Shown here: one piece after another, positions 10,695 to 19,958 of the stretch | Numbering within the stretch: the first letter of the stretch is position 1 | How the letters are laid out: each line of letters begins with the position of its first letter | From: Bradyrhizobium guangxiense | GTDB taxonomy: Bacteria; Pseudomonadota; Alphaproteobacteria; Rhizobiales; Xanthobacteraceae | NCBI RefSeq assembly: GCF_004114915.1 | Contig: NZ_CP022219.1 | Coordinates: forward strand, 2,572,501-2,636,500 | Length of the DNA: 64,000 nt | Direction: 5' to 3' | Notes under the pieces: generated by a model | The model's database searches: none | What the model was told of the DNA's origin: nothing | The model's input: only the letters and a program-made list of their open reading frames with translations | Translations under genes and position numbers: made by a program

Positions 10695-11537
10695 TCAGTG
10701 CTCGCCGCCCATCTGGGCGAAGAGTTCCTCGATGTCGACATCCACCTGGCCTGCAGCCTTGACGTGGCGGACCTCAAGGCTGTCAGGCCGAAAGCGGTAT
10801 TCGACGAGCCCGACCTCCTTGATCGCGATCCGGTCCTGCCGCGTATCGTTGATGACGAAGCCGGCCGATGGGGCCCAGACGTGGCGGGGGTGTCGCCAGG
10901 TGAAGTCGCGCCGCTGGTGCACATGGCCGCTGGCGACGAGGCGCAGATCGACGCCCGCAAACATCTCGATCAGCCGTGCCCGCGCCGGCTGCGGCACGTA
11001 GCGGATCGACGTCTCCGGCGTCTCGGCATCGTCGGGCCGGTTGAGGAAGAGGGGCTTGTGCAGGAACAGCGCGACCGGTCCGCCGTTCGTGCGCGCGATC
11101 TGCTGCGACAGCCAGTCGAACTGCTCGGCCTCGAAGCCGAGCCCTGAATTCATGACCAGCGAATTGAGGCCGATGAAGCGCCAGCCCGCGGCTTCGAGCG
11201 CCCAATGGTCTTCGCCGATGATGTCGTAGAACTGCCGGCGGTGCGCCTCGTTGACCGGCGGCTTCGGCGCCGGCCCGATCGCGGTCGGATTGTCGCCGAT
11301 GTCGTGATTGCCGGGGAGATAGCGGCATGCGACGGGCAGGGCGTCGTGCAGGCCTTTTGCGAAGACGACATCGTCGCGGCTGGTCGGTCCGTCGAACGAA
11401 ACGTCGCCGGTGTTGACGACGAGATCGGGCCTGTCGGCGTCGATGTGCTCGCAAACGCGATGGAAGTTGGCGACCAGGCCGGGGAAGCGCCGGCCGAGAT
11501 GGGTGTCGGAAATCTGCGTCAGGCGAAATTCGGACAT
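10695..11537 (-). CDS. metallophosphoesterase (calcineurin-like, CpdA-type)
   Basis: 280 aa with all the metal-binding motifs of the calcineurin-like fold: ISDTHLG (DxH) near residue 10, NTGDVS (GD), LPGNHDIG (GNHD), FLHKPLF and ASGHVHQR (GHxH). Such enzymes are dinuclear-metal phosphodiesterases; CpdA-type members hydrolyse cyclic nucleotides. The substrate here is not determinable. There is no signal peptide, so it is cytoplasmic. Read on the minus strand it follows the unknown membrane gene at 11607 by about 70 bp. Confidence 0.88.
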   Translation of the reverse strand: MSEFRLTQISDTHLGRRFPGLVANFHRVCEHIDADRPDLVVNTGDVSFDGPTSRDDVVFAKGLHDALPVACRYLPGNHDIGDNPTAIGPAPKPPVNEAHRRQFYDIIGEDHWALEAAGWRFIGLNSLVMNSGLGFEAEQFDWLSQQIARTNGGPVALFLHKPLFLNRPDDAETPETSIRYVPQPARARLIEMFAGVDLRLVASGHVHQRRDFTWRHPRHVWAPSAGFVINDTRQDRIAIKEVGLVEYRFRPDSLEVRHVKAAGQVDVDIEELFAQMGGEH

Positions 11538-11606
11538 GCGACCAGCTTAGCCGTTGTCGCGCGTCGGAACGATGACGGCGCGGGCATGGATCGCGACGAA
11601 CAAAGT

Positions 11607-12221
11607 TTAAAGCACGCGGTAGCGGATCGTGTAGGCGTCCTGCGGCGCGACCGGGGCGGCCAGCGGCGAGGCGATGCGGTCGGCGAGATGCCAGGGGCCG
11701 AATTCCGGGGAGCGATGCGGCTCGGCGGGCAAACGGAGGCGAAACTCGAACGTGCCCTTGCCCGGCAGGTTCACCACGAGTATGCGGTCCGCGGTGCGGT
11801 GGTTGAGCGCCACCGCGCCCCGCAGCAGTGCGCGTCCGTCGGCGAGGTCGCGCACGCCGTCGACCAGCGCCAGGATCTGGTTGCGATCGGTGTGCAGCTC
11901 GATCTGGCTGTCGGTCATCCCCGTCAGCATCTCCCGAGGCATGCGGATCTCGAACGCGACGACGGGCTTGGACGGATTGAGTCCGAGATAGGCGAGTGCG
12001 GCATGGCGCATGTCGTAGGCGGCGAAGGCGAACAAGGCGAGCGCCGCGAGCGTGGCCACGCCATGCCGCAGGACGTCCCGCCAGGTGCGGTAGCTCAGGC
12101 GAAAGTACACCGTCATCGCCAGCGCGACCGCGAGCGCCATCGCGATCCCCGACAGGGCCGACATCAGGAGACCGAGCCGGCCGTCGGCAGATTCGGTCCA
12201 AAGGCTGGTCAGGGTGGTCAT
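11607..12221 (-). CDS. membrane protein of unknown function
   Basis: 204 aa. The start was set at MTTLTSLWTES because the residues upstream of it look non-coding. There are two hydrophobic helices near the N-terminus (LGLLMSALSGIAMALAVALAMTVYF and LAALALFAFAAYDMRHAALAYLG), then a soluble domain of about 135 residues (SKPVVAFEIRMPREML... FEFRLRLPAEPH) that is probably beta-rich and periplasmic. I recognise no catalytic motif or named family. It is upstream of the phosphoesterase gene on the same strand and may be cotranscribed. Confidence 0.7.
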   Translation of the reverse strand: MTTLTSLWTESADGRLGLLMSALSGIAMALAVALAMTVYFRLSYRTWRDVLRHGVATLAALALFAFAAYDMRHAALAYLGLNPSKPVVAFEIRMPREMLTGMTDSQIELHTDRNQILALVDGVRDLADGRALLRGAVALNHRTADRILVVNLPGKGTFEFRLRLPAEPHRSPEFGPWHLADRIASPLAAPVAPQDAYTIRYRVL

Positions 12222-12379
12222 GGCGCCATCTCGCCTTGGGCCCCGACAGGGGGCGAAATCCGCTTTAACTATCGGTGGTTGGTCGCAAAATCGGGAAAGC
12301 CAGTTCAACTCGTTGATTGTCAGGACGAGGAGCGGCGGCTAATGGACGTCCGGCGGTCCCCGCCGGATGGGAAGTTCCG

Positions 12380-12802
12380 ATGTCCGTTCAAATGGTCTTG
12401 CTGCCGGTCTTCGTCCAGATCGGGCTCACCTTCGCGCTCTTGATCGGCATGGTCGTCGCGCGCCGCAAGACGCTGGTCTCGGGCGAGACCAGGATCCGCG
12501 ACATTGCGCTCGGCGAGCCGAACTGGCCGAAGGGCGCCACCCAAATCGCCAATTGCTACCGCAACCAGTTCGAGTTGCCGGTGCTGTTCTACGTCCTGAT
12601 CGCGCTGGCATTGCCGCTGCGCCGCGCCGATCTCTTCATCGTGCTGATGTCCTGGGTGTTCGTGGTGACGCGCTTTGCCCATGCCGGGGTCTTCGTCTCG
12701 TCGAACGATCTCGGCCGGCGCTCCACGGTCTGGCTCGCCGGCGTGCTGGTGCTGCTGGCGATGTGGATCTACTTCGCGCTGAAGCTCTTGTTGCTGGTCT
12801 AG
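12380..12802 (+). CDS. MAPEG family membrane protein
   Basis: 140 aa with four hydrophobic helices. The MAPEG signature is visible: a cytoplasmic loop RIRDIALGE, then NCYRNQFELPVLFYVLIALAL, where the ERxxxNxxE-like pattern is replaced by RNQFELP, and a terminal LAGVLVLLAMWIYFALKLLLL. The family includes glutathione transferases and eicosanoid enzymes, but bacterial members mostly have no known role. ATG at 12380 follows a GGGAAG site. The next gene (RNA methyltransferase) starts 36 bp downstream on the same strand. Confidence 0.85.
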   Translation: MSVQMVLLPVFVQIGLTFALLIGMVVARRKTLVSGETRIRDIALGEPNWPKGATQIANCYRNQFELPVLFYVLIALALPLRRADLFIVLMSWVFVVTRFAHAGVFVSSNDLGRRSTVWLAGVLVLLAMWIYFALKLLLLV

Positions 12803-12838
12803 GCGCGTCCCTGCCAATGCTGACCTGAAAGATTAAGA

Positions 12839-14140
12839 ATGACCCCCGCTGCCCGGCTGTCCGCAGCCATCGAGCTGATCGACACCATCGAGAAGGACCG
12901 CGTGCCCGCGGCCAAGGCGTTGAAGGAGTGGGGCACTGCGCACCGCTTCGCCGGTTCCGGCGACCGCGCCGCCATCGCCGGCCTGGTCTGGGACGTGCTG
13001 CGGCGCTACGCTTCGAGCGCCTGGCTGATGGACGCGGATACCGCGCGGGCGCGGCTGATCGGCATGCTCCGCCTCGAGCGCAATATGGACGCAGCCACGA
13101 TGGGCGCGTTGTTCGACGGCAGCCGCTTTGCGCCGGCGCCGCTGACCGAGGCCGAAGAGGCCGCGCTCGCCTCGCGCTCCCTCCAGGGGGCGCCGGCCGC
13201 GATCGCCGGCGATTATCCCGAATGGCTCGACCCGCACCTTGCCAAGGTGTTCGGGGAGGACCGTGTGGCGGAGGCGGCCGCGATGGCAAGCCGGGCCCCG
13301 CTCGACCTTCGCGTCAACACGCTAAAATCCAATCGCGACAAGGTTCTGAGGGCGCTTTCTCATCTTCATGCGAAACCGACGCCGTGGTCGGCAACGGGCC
13401 TCCGTATCGAGCTTTCGGCCGATGCGCGCAACCCCGGCATTCAGGCCGAAGAGGACTTCATCAAGGGCGCCATTGAAGTGCAGGATGAGGGATCGCAGCT
13501 TGCGGCCCAGTTCACCGCGGCAAAACCCGGCGAGCAGGTGATCGATCTCTGCGCCGGCGCCGGCGGCAAGACCCTGGCGCTCGCCGCACTGATGCAGGGC
13601 AGGGGCCGGCTGATCGCGACCGATCGCGACAAGCGCCAGCTCGCTCCGATCCACGAACGGTTGTCCCGCGCCGGCGTCCACAATGCCGATATTCGCACGC
13701 CCAAGGGCGAGGCCGATGCGCTCTCGGATATCAGCGGCACGGCCGACCTCGTCGTGATCGACGCGCCCTGCACGGGAACCGGTACCTGGCGCCGCAATCC
13801 CGACGCCAAATGGCGCATGCGCCCGGGCGCGCTGGAGATTCGCCTGCGCGACCAGGCCGAGGTGCTGGAGCGGGCAGTTCCGCTGGTGAAGCCCGGTGGC
13901 CGCATTGCCTACATCACCTGCTCGGTGCTGTCGGAGGAGAACGGCGAGCAGGTGAGGGCATTCGTCGCGCGCCATCCCGAGTTCGTGGTCGTCCCGCCCG
14001 AGCAGACCGCGAGTGTGCTCTGGGACAAGGCCGAGGCCTTTGGCGAGGCCGCGCTGCAATCGCCGGAAGGCTGGCTGATGACGCCGCGGCGGACCGGAAC
14101 GGACGGATTTTTCGTCTCGGTGCTGAGGAAGACGGGCTGA
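12839..14140 (+). CDS. RsmB/NOP family RNA (cytosine-5) methyltransferase
   Basis: 433 aa. The C-terminal Rossmann domain holds the SAM motif VIDLCAGAGGKTLALAA and the motif IV catalytic block VIDAPCTGTGTWRRNPD, with motif VI ITCSVLSEENGEQV carrying the second conserved Cys. These are the two Cys residues used in m5C formation. The N-terminal 130 residues are helical, as in RsmB/Fmu, but shorter than an authentic NusB-like domain in E. coli RsmB. The target is an rRNA or tRNA cytosine and cannot be specified. The start ATG at 12839 is close behind the MAPEG gene. A type A repeat and a hairpin terminator follow. Confidence 0.9.
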   Translation: MTPAARLSAAIELIDTIEKDRVPAAKALKEWGTAHRFAGSGDRAAIAGLVWDVLRRYASSAWLMDADTARARLIGMLRLERNMDAATMGALFDGSRFAPAPLTEAEEAALASRSLQGAPAAIAGDYPEWLDPHLAKVFGEDRVAEAAAMASRAPLDLRVNTLKSNRDKVLRALSHLHAKPTPWSATGLRIELSADARNPGIQAEEDFIKGAIEVQDEGSQLAAQFTAAKPGEQVIDLCAGAGGKTLALAALMQGRGRLIATDRDKRQLAPIHERLSRAGVHNADIRTPKGEADALSDISGTADLVVIDAPCTGTGTWRRNPDAKWRMRPGALEIRLRDQAEVLERAVPLVKPGGRIAYITCSVLSEENGEQVRAFVARHPEFVVVPPEQTASVLWDKAEAFGEAALQSPEGWLMTPRRTGTDGFFVSVLRKTG

Positions 14141-14152
14141 TCTCACTCCGCC

Positions 14153-14252
14153 GTCATTCCGGGGCGCCCGAAGGGCGAGCCCGGAATCCATCGTGCGGCA
14201 GCGTGTGTGGTTCGATGGATTCCGGGCTCTCGCTTCGCGAGCCCGGAAGGAC
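14153..14252. repeat. palindromic intergenic repeat, type A copy 3
   Basis: Starts GTCATTCCGGGGCG, contains GGAATCCATCG and CGATGGATTCC in the middle, and ends GCCCGGAAGGAC. The right outer arm is degraded (AAGGAC for AATGAC), so this is the most diverged type A copy. It lies between the convergent RNA methyltransferase and cold-shock genes. Confidence 0.8.
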
Positions 14253-14261
14253 GGAGGCCCC

Positions 14262-14305
14262 AAAACAAAAGCCCCGCGGACCGGATCCCGGTCGCGGGGC
14301 TTTCT
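14262..14305 (-). terminator. intrinsic terminator of the cold-shock gene (probably bidirectional)
   Basis: GCCCCGCG and CGCGGGGC pair in a long GC stem with a GGATCC centre. On the minus strand it is followed by a T-rich run (complement of AAAACAAAA), and on the plus strand by TTTCT. It ends the cold-shock transcript 50 bp after its stop and could also stop reading from the RNA methyltransferase side. Confidence 0.85.
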
Positions 14306-14354
14306 AACTCGAGCGTTCTGCCGGTACGTCCGTGGTCAGAACGCTGCGCCGGCG

Positions 14355-14564
14355 TTAGCCGACGCGGAGATTGTCGGCAGACGACTTGCCGCTGCGGCGG
14401 TCGGCGACGATGTCGAACGAGACCTTCTGACCCTCGTTGAGGGAGGAGAGGCCAGCGCGCTCGACGGCGCTGATGTGCACGAACACGTCCTTCTGGCCGT
14501 CGTCCGGCTGGATGAAACCATAACCCTTTTGGGTATTAAACCACTTCACGGTGCCCATAGCCAT
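14355..14564 (-). CDS. cspA: CspA-family cold-shock protein
   Basis: 69 aa single cold-shock domain, an OB-fold RNA chaperone that melts secondary structure in mRNA. RNP1 is KGYGFIQ and RNP2 is VFVHIS, both intact. The start MAMGTVKWF is preceded by AAAGGAAATT. The leader upstream is long (see the separate promoter entry), and a clear intrinsic terminator follows, so this is a monocistronic gene. Several Csp paralogues are usual in the genus, so cold induction is not certain from the protein alone. Confidence 0.96.
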   Translation of the reverse strand: MAMGTVKWFNTQKGYGFIQPDDGQKDVFVHISAVERAGLSSLNEGQKVSFDIVADRRSGKSSADNLRVG

Positions 14565-14726
14565 GGGTAATTTCCTTTAGTTAGAGAGAGTACGCACGCG
14601 GACCATGACGCTTCGATGCGTCCCTGATCCTGATGAGTCGATGTTTGGAGAATTCATCTGAAGCGTGCGCGCCCGTCAGCAACGAAGCGAAGCGGCCCAG
14701 TCGTTCGGCCAAGTATCGATGATCAC

Positions 14727-14755
14727 AATATAGCGAGAATTTGGGGCCACTTCAA
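14727..14755 (-). promoter_or_regulatory. promoter of the cold-shock gene, giving a leader of about 155 nt
   Basis: On the minus strand TTGAAG (14750-14755) and TATATT (14727-14732) are separated by exactly 17 bp, a good sigma-70-type promoter. Transcription would start near 14720, leaving about 155 nt before the ATG at 14564. A leader of this length matches the thermosensing 5' UTR of E. coli cspA (known biology); the fold here was not computed. Confidence 0.6.
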
Positions 14756-14826
14756 GGCACCACCCGCGGCTCGGAACGTCGCGCGACTTTGCTATTTTGC
14801 GGTGCAAATTAACCGCTCGCCGCGAC

Positions 14827-15159
14827 TTAGTCCACGATGAAGAGCGTCGCCCCGGTTGCGGTCGAGGACCGATGCGCGGCGTCGCCGAAATCCGAAACCT
14901 GGTAGCTCATCCCCGCCGTGAGCTTGAATGTGCGCCCGTCACGCAGCTCGCTGTCGAGCTCGCCCTTCAGCACGTAGAGCACATGGCCGCGATCGCACCA
15001 ATGATCGGCCAGATAGCCCGGCGAATATTCCACCATCCGCACGCGAAGATCGCCGATATTGAGCGTGCGCCACTTGGCCTCTCCGGTTTCGCCGGGATGC
15101 GTGGTCGGCTCGACCTTGCTCCAGTCGGTGACGGTAAAGGGGGAGGTGGGGAGTTTCAT
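14827..15159 (-). CDS. DHCW-motif cupin-fold protein
   Basis: 110 aa single cupin barrel. The sequence LADHWCDRGHVLYVLKGEL contains the family's DHWC block and the His and Glu positions expected of the first cupin motif. The second half (GMSYQVSDFGDAAHRSSTATGATLFIVD) supplies the second motif. The start MKLPTSPFTVTDWSKVEP matches the family N-terminus. Function is unknown; such small cupins may bind a metal and a small ligand. It lies about 110 bp downstream of the nuclease-like gene on the same strand. Confidence 0.88.
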   Translation of the reverse strand: MKLPTSPFTVTDWSKVEPTTHPGETGEAKWRTLNIGDLRVRMVEYSPGYLADHWCDRGHVLYVLKGELDSELRDGRTFKLTAGMSYQVSDFGDAAHRSSTATGATLFIVD

Positions 15160-15272
15160 GCTGGCGAATCCGGTCAATGTGGTTTCGTGGTCCTTCAACC
15201 TCATAACCACTAACCTGACCGTCGCAAGCCATTGACGCCTGCCGAAGACGGCAGGCGCCAATGCGCGGGCTG

Positions 15273-16382
15273 CTAGATGTCGAGCTCGGCCCAGATCGCC
15301 GCATGGTCGGACGCAGCCTCGACCTCCTTGGTGATCTCCGGAAAATGCGGGAACAGGTCGCCGTTCTTGCCGCCCCAGACGCCCATGCGGAAGATGCCGC
15401 CGGCCGTCGCCTTCTCGAACAGGGCTGGTGATAGCAGGATGTAGTCGATCTTGTTCGACGCGGTGCCGTTCTTGAACGTGCCGGGGCGGCCGCCATCGTC
15501 GACCCCGCCGAGCTCGCTGATGTCCTTCAGGCCGGTCTGATGAAACAGTGGGCTGATCGGATCGCTGTCCGGCGTGTCGTTGAAATCGCCGATCACCGCG
15601 ATGAAATCGTGCTGCTGGCGGAGCTGACGATAGATGGTCGCGGTGCGTGCGGCCTGCCGCTTGCGCTTCGCGTTCGAGGTCGCCTGGGAGCCGAAGCCCT
15701 TGCTCTTGAAGTGATTGGCGAGGACGATGAGTGAATTTCCCTCTGCCGTCCTGATCTCGAACTGGGCGCAATCCCGGCTGAAGACGAGGCCGTCCTCGTC
15801 TTCGTCATCGACGTGGCTTGCGATCGAGACGATCTCGAATTTCTTCTTGGTCATGAGCCCGACGTCGATGCCACGATCGTCATTGCCGTCGATCAGCATG
15901 ATATGATCGTAGGGCGTCGCCTCGACGGCGGGCATCACGTCCTTGCAGAACCGGACCAGGGCGGGCCGGCTTTCCGCTTCCACCACGCCGAGCACGTCTG
16001 CATCGATGGCCTTCATGACCCGCGCAGTATTGCGTGTTGCCTCCTCGTTGACCTGCTCCCCCGTGAGGTCGCCCCAGCCGATCCAGTCGTCTCGGCCGTC
16101 GGCCACGACCTCGATCGGTCCGCTTTGCGGCCGCTTGACCAGATGGCCGCGATTCTGCCGCAGGATCGCGTATTTGCTCTCGTCCGACTTCTTGAGGCCG
16201 AGCGTATCGAGCAGCTCGACGATCTTCTTCTTGTCGGCCTTGGTGTACGTGTCCTTGCCGAGGAGGGCGTTGATGTCGGCCTGCGCCTTCAGGATGACCT
16301 TGCCTTGCTCCGAGAAGCCAGGGCCGCTGAGCGCACGCGCGCGCATGAAAAGGTTTTCCACGTTGAAAGATGCGAGCTTCAT
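15273..16382 (-). CDS. endonuclease/exonuclease/phosphatase (EEP) family protein
   Basis: 369 aa DNase I-like fold. Visible motifs are FNVENLF at the N-terminus, GVVEAESRP (metal-binding Glu), VLANHFKSKGFGSQ, VIGDFNDTPDSDP and a C-terminal SDHAAIWAEL with the catalytic Asp-His pair. The family cuts phosphodiester bonds in DNA, RNA, lipids or nucleotides; the substrate is open. The start was set at MKLASFN (16382) because GGGAG lies just upstream; a second in-frame ATG nine codons earlier is less well placed. No signal peptide is visible. Confidence 0.87.
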   Translation of the reverse strand: MKLASFNVENLFMRARALSGPGFSEQGKVILKAQADINALLGKDTYTKADKKKIVELLDTLGLKKSDESKYAILRQNRGHLVKRPQSGPIEVVADGRDDWIGWGDLTGEQVNEEATRNTARVMKAIDADVLGVVEAESRPALVRFCKDVMPAVEATPYDHIMLIDGNDDRGIDVGLMTKKKFEIVSIASHVDDEDEDGLVFSRDCAQFEIRTAEGNSLIVLANHFKSKGFGSQATSNAKRKRQAARTATIYRQLRQQHDFIAVIGDFNDTPDSDPISPLFHQTGLKDISELGGVDDGGRPGTFKNGTASNKIDYILLSPALFEKATAGGIFRMGVWGGKNGDLFPHFPEITKEVEAASDHAAIWAELDI

Positions 16383-16528
16383 GAAATCTCCCAAGGATGA
16401 AAATGACATTCAATCAATGGTAGAGAATACCGGAAAGCTCGCATTCAGTCGAGGCGCGCGGATGGTCGCAGCCGGCACCGAGCCGCGCCGGCCTTCGCAT
16501 CGTTGTCACAATAGAGGTGGGAGCTCCG

Positions 16529-16900
16529 TCACCCGACCAAATGGTTCGCCGAGCCCTGCACGATCAGCCCGGCATCGTTCACCCGCAGATATTCGCAGAT
16601 CTTCTTGCCGCGCTCGTTGGCGTAGAACACCACGACGCTGTCGGGGCTGACGAACAGATCGATCAGCGTGAAATGCAGCTCCGGCAACAACCCGAGTGCC
16701 TTGCCCCAATAGGCGCGCAAGGCATCCTTGCCGCGCACCGTGCCGCTGGCGTCGAACCCCAGCATGGGAATGCGGTCCGAGGTCATCACGGCCGCCTCGT
16801 CGTAGAGGGCAAGCACGCGCTCGAGATCGCCAGTATTCCAGGCTTCGACCCAGGTGCGGCCGAGCGCGGCCAGCGTTGATGGCTGATGGTGCTGTGACAT
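16529..16900 (-). CDS. nuclear transport factor 2 family (SnoaL-like) protein
   Basis: 123 aa cone-shaped NTF2-like domain: [27 protein letters not shown] in the first helix and strand, [13 protein letters not shown] in the middle and [34 protein letters not shown] at the end. Members bind small hydrophobic ligands or act as isomerases; no catalytic pair can be assigned. ATG at 16900 has AGGGAGA upstream. It is divergent from guaA, with a candidate operator in the gap. Confidence 0.82.
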   Translation of the reverse strand: MSQHHQPSTLAALGRTWVEAWNTGDLERVLALYDEAAVMTSDRIPMLGFDASGTVRGKDALRAYWGKALGLLPELHFTLIDLFVSPDSVVVFYANERGKKICEYLRVNDAGLIVQGSANHLVG

Positions 16901-16945
16901 GGCATTCTCCCTGATCGGCCCCTTTCTGAGGATGGGCATAATGGG

Positions 16946-16968
16946 TCAATATTACTGACCTATAATGG
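16946..16968. promoter_or_regulatory. inverted repeat GGTCA-N7-TGACC beside a TATAAT box
   Basis: The repeat at 16946-16962 is directly followed by TATAAT at 16963-16968, in the divergent gap between the NTF2-like gene and guaA. A regulator bound here would overlap a promoter reading toward guaA and probably also the one reading left. No regulator gene lies nearby. TATAAT has no good -35 box at the usual spacing. Confidence 0.4.
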
Positions 16969-17047
16969 TTTGTCCATGCCCAAAGAAGAATGTGGGCGCG
17001 CGGCCAGCGCGGTTGCAGCGCGCCCGCGGCCAGCGTATCTGCTGGCC

Positions 17048-18646
17048 ATGACAGCAGCACAGAACGACCGCTCCGCGTCGACGCCCTCGGTGGCCTCGGC
17101 GCACGACAAGATTCTCATCGTCGACTTCGGCAGCCAGGTGACGCAGCTGATCGCGCGTCGCGTGCGCGAGGACGGCGTCTATTGCGAGATCGTCCCGTTC
17201 AACAAGGCCGAAGAAGCCTTCAAGGAGATGAAGCCGAAGGCGGTGATCCTCTCCGGCGGCCCCGAGTCGGTGCATGAAGCGGGCTCGCCTCGCGCCCCGC
17301 AATTGATCTTCGCCTCCGGCGTGCCGGTGATGGGCATCTGCTACGGCCAGATGACCATGGCGGCCCAGCTCGGCGGTGAGGTCGAGGGCGGCCATCACCG
17401 CGAGTTCGGCCGCGCCGATGTCGAGGTCAAGGCCGACAGCCAGCTGTTCGCGGACGTCTGGTCGTCAGGCAGCAAGAACCAGGTCTGGATGAGCCACGGC
17501 GACCGCATCACCAAGATGCCGCCCGGCTTCTCCGTCGCCGGCACCTCGCCGAACGCCCCGTTCGCGATCATCCAGGACGAGAAGCGCAAATATTACGGCC
17601 TGATGTTCCACCCCGAAGTGGTGCACACGCCCGACGGCGCCAAACTCATCCGCAACTTCGTGCGCAAGATCGCCGGCCTCACCGGCGACTGGACCATGCG
17701 CGCCTTCCGCGAGGAGGAGATCGCCAAGATCCGCGCGCAGGTCGGCAAGGGCAGAGTGATCTGCGGCCTCTCCGGCGGCGTCGATTCAGCCGTCGCGGCC
17801 GTGCTGATCCACGAGGCGATCGGCGACCAGCTCACCTGCGTCTTCGTCGATCACGGATTGATGCGCCTCAACGAGGCCGAGCAGGTCGTCGACCTGTTCC
17901 GCCACCACTACAACATCCCGCTCGTGCACGTGGATGCCTCAAGACAGTTTTTGGGCGAGCTCGAAGGCGTCACCGACCCCGAAGCCAAGCGCAAGACCAT
18001 CGGCCGCCTCTTCATCGAGGTGTTCGAGGCCGAGGCCAAGAAGATCGGCGGCGCCGATTTCCTGGCGCAAGGCACGCTCTATCCTGATGTGATCGAGAGC
18101 GTCTCCTTCACCGGCGGCCCCTCGGTGACGATCAAGTCGCACCACAATGTCGGCGGCCTGCCTGAGCGCATGAACATGAAGCTCGTCGAGCCCCTGCGCG
18201 AGCTGTTCAAGGACGAGGTACGCAAGCTCGGCCGCGAGCTCGGCCTGCCCGAAATCTTCGTCGGCCGCCACCCGTTCCCGGGCCCCGGCCTTGCCATCCG
18301 CTGCCCCGGCGAGATCACGAGGGACAAGCTTGACATACTGCGCAAGGCGGACGCCGTCTACATCGACCAGATCAGGAAGCACGGCCTCTACGACGAGATC
18401 TGGCAGGCCTTTGCCGTGCTGCTCCCGGTGAAGACGGTGGGCGTCATGGGCGACGGCCGCACTTACGATTACGTCGTAGGCCTGCGCGCCGTCACCTCGA
18501 CCGACGGCATGACCGCCGACTTCTACCAGTTCGACATGAAATTCTTAGGGGAGACCGCCACACGCATCATCAACGAGGTGAAGGGCGTGAACAGGGTGGT
18601 GTACGACGTGACCAGCAAGCCGCCTGGGACGATCGAGTGGGAGTAG
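17048..18646 (+). CDS. guaA: GMP synthase (glutamine-hydrolysing)
   Basis: 532 aa, close to the usual 525. It aminates XMP to GMP using glutamine and ATP. The N-terminal class I amidotransferase has the nucleophile Cys98 (GICYG) and the His-Glu pair (MFHPEV). The ATP pyrophosphatase domain has the P-loop LSGGVDSAV, and the C-terminal dimerisation domain ends [11 protein letters not shown]. The start was set at MTAAQND, which leaves a short family-typical lead; the frame is open to 16976, but those residues look non-coding. The ribosome site is weak. Confidence 0.97.
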   Translation: MTAAQNDRSASTPSVASAHDKILIVDFGSQVTQLIARRVREDGVYCEIVPFNKAEEAFKEMKPKAVILSGGPESVHEAGSPRAPQLIFASGVPVMGICYGQMTMAAQLGGEVEGGHHREFGRADVEVKADSQLFADVWSSGSKNQVWMSHGDRITKMPPGFSVAGTSPNAPFAIIQDEKRKYYGLMFHPEVVHTPDGAKLIRNFVRKIAGLTGDWTMRAFREEEIAKIRAQVGKGRVICGLSGGVDSAVAAVLIHEAIGDQLTCVFVDHGLMRLNEAEQVVDLFRHHYNIPLVHVDASRQFLGELEGVTDPEAKRKTIGRLFIEVFEAEAKKIGGADFLAQGTLYPDVIESVSFTGGPSVTIKSHHNVGGLPERMNMKLVEPLRELFKDEVRKLGRELGLPEIFVGRHPFPGPGLAIRCPGEITRDKLDILRKADAVYIDQIRKHGLYDEIWQAFAVLLPVKTVGVMGDGRTYDYVVGLRAVTSTDGMTADFYQFDMKFLGETATRIINEVKGVNRVVYDVTSKPPGTIEWE

Positions 18647-18940
18647 TGCTGCAGGCAGCTATCGCGTAGCTTGGCGTAGGCTTCGGAATGTCTCTCGCCT
18701 CCAGGAGACTACGACCAAAGAACCTCGAGACCAGCTTAGCCTTTTTGGAGCGACCATCCATGCCGCCCCGAACAGGGGAGTGCAGCAGCGCAGTTGAGCG
18801 TGCGGAAGGGATGGGTGTTCCCTTCGGTGCTCATACGTGCTTGGTACGTCGGCAGATCATTGGCCGGGATAAAGGCAGCTGGAGCGCGCCGCACAGATGA
18901 TGCGTCCGGCGCGAACACCCAGCCCTCAATGCCTTGGTAT
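18647..18940. other. 294-bp gap between guaA and the ABC operon end
   Basis: No convincing gene on either strand. The only structure seen is a small hairpin (GAAGGGA / TCCCTTC, 7-nt loop) near 18807-18828. The two flanking genes converge on it, so a terminator would be expected, but no GC stem with a T-run was found. Confidence 0.5.
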
Positions 18941-19936
18941 CTAGGCAATCGTCTTCAAATACAGGCTCGGATCGAAATATTTGCTCGCCGGCGTGAAGTC
19001 CTTGATGCCGGCGTTGGCCATGAAGAAGTCTGTCGACTGCTGCAGCCAGTTGGTGACCGTCCCGTCCGAGTACATCCGTTTCCAGTCCTTGGACGTAAAC
19101 ATCTTCTGCGCCTTGAACGACTCGTTGATGTCCGACAACGGCGTCTGGCTGTAGTGGCCTTTCTGCAGCTTCTCCATCGCTTCAGCGCTGTTCGCGACGA
19201 TATAGTCATTGGCATCCGCCCAGCCGCGGATCAGCTTGGCCAAAGTCTCTTTGTTGGGCTCATAATAGTCATTCGCAGCGGCCCAGCCGCCGATGATGGC
19301 CGCCTTCGGATAGTAGGCTGACGCATCGGCGAGCATCGTCGCGCCCAGCACCTTGTCGCGGACCGTGACGTTGAAGGGTACCCACAGCGCCACGGCAGGC
19401 ACGGCGCCGGAGATGAACGCGGTCACAGCCGCGGGCATGGTCTGGTTGACGAGCTCGACGTCCTTGGGATCGACTTTGTTCGCGCGCAATGCCGTATCAA
19501 GGAAGACGTGCGCGGTCGTACCCGTCGCGGTCGCGATGCGCTTGCCCTTGAGGTCCGCGAACGACTTGATGCCCTGATCACCGCGCACCCAGAGCTGAGC
19601 GGTCGCCACCTCGATATCGTTGATGAGGAACACCTTGCCCTGGCCGCGGGCCGGGAAGTTCGAGAGGACCGCACCGGTTGCCAGCACGTCAAGGCTGCCA
19701 CCAATCAGAGCCTGAAAGATTTCGAGGCCGGTGTTGAACTGCCGCAGCTCGAGATCGAGGCCCTGCTTTTCAAAGGAGCCGCGGTCCATGCCGGTCCAGA
19801 TCTGGCCGTCGACGGCGACGGTGTGAAGATAGCCGACGCGGACCTTCGTCTTCGCTTGCGCGATTGCCGGTGCCGCGGCCGTGAAGGTGCCGACCGCAAG
19901 GCCCGCCGTCGTGGTCAGAAATTGCCGCCGATCCAT
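18941..19936 (-). CDS. NitT/TauT-type ABC transporter substrate-binding protein
   Basis: 331 aa periplasmic receptor. The N-terminus MDRRQFLTTTAGLAVGTF resembles a Tat signal with cleavage after AIA near residue 26. The mature protein has the features of the SsuA/TauA/NrtA fold: FNTGLEIFQALIGGSLDVLATG and DLKGKRIATATGTTAHVFLDTAL. Relatives bind sulfonates, nitrate, pyrimidine precursors or aromatic acids; the ligand cannot be named. It is the last gene of a three-gene operon (permease, ATPase, receptor), 22 bp after the ATPase stop. Confidence 0.92.
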   Translation of the reverse strand: MDRRQFLTTTAGLAVGTFTAAAPAIAQAKTKVRVGYLHTVAVDGQIWTGMDRGSFEKQGLDLELRQFNTGLEIFQALIGGSLDVLATGAVLSNFPARGQGKVFLINDIEVATAQLWVRGDQGIKSFADLKGKRIATATGTTAHVFLDTALRANKVDPKDVELVNQTMPAAVTAFISGAVPAVALWVPFNVTVRDKVLGATMLADASAYYPKAAIIGGWAAANDYYEPNKETLAKLIRGWADANDYIVANSAEAMEKLQKGHYSQTPLSDINESFKAQKMFTSKDWKRMYSDGTVTNWLQQSTDFFMANAGIKDFTPASKYFDPSLYLKTIA

Positions 19937-19958
19937 GATGTGTCCTCCGTTTTGTCTG

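Noticed and set aside
18736..18948. 70-codon minus-strand frame beyond the binding-protein stop
   Set aside because: No family similarity, unusual codon use and no ribosome site.
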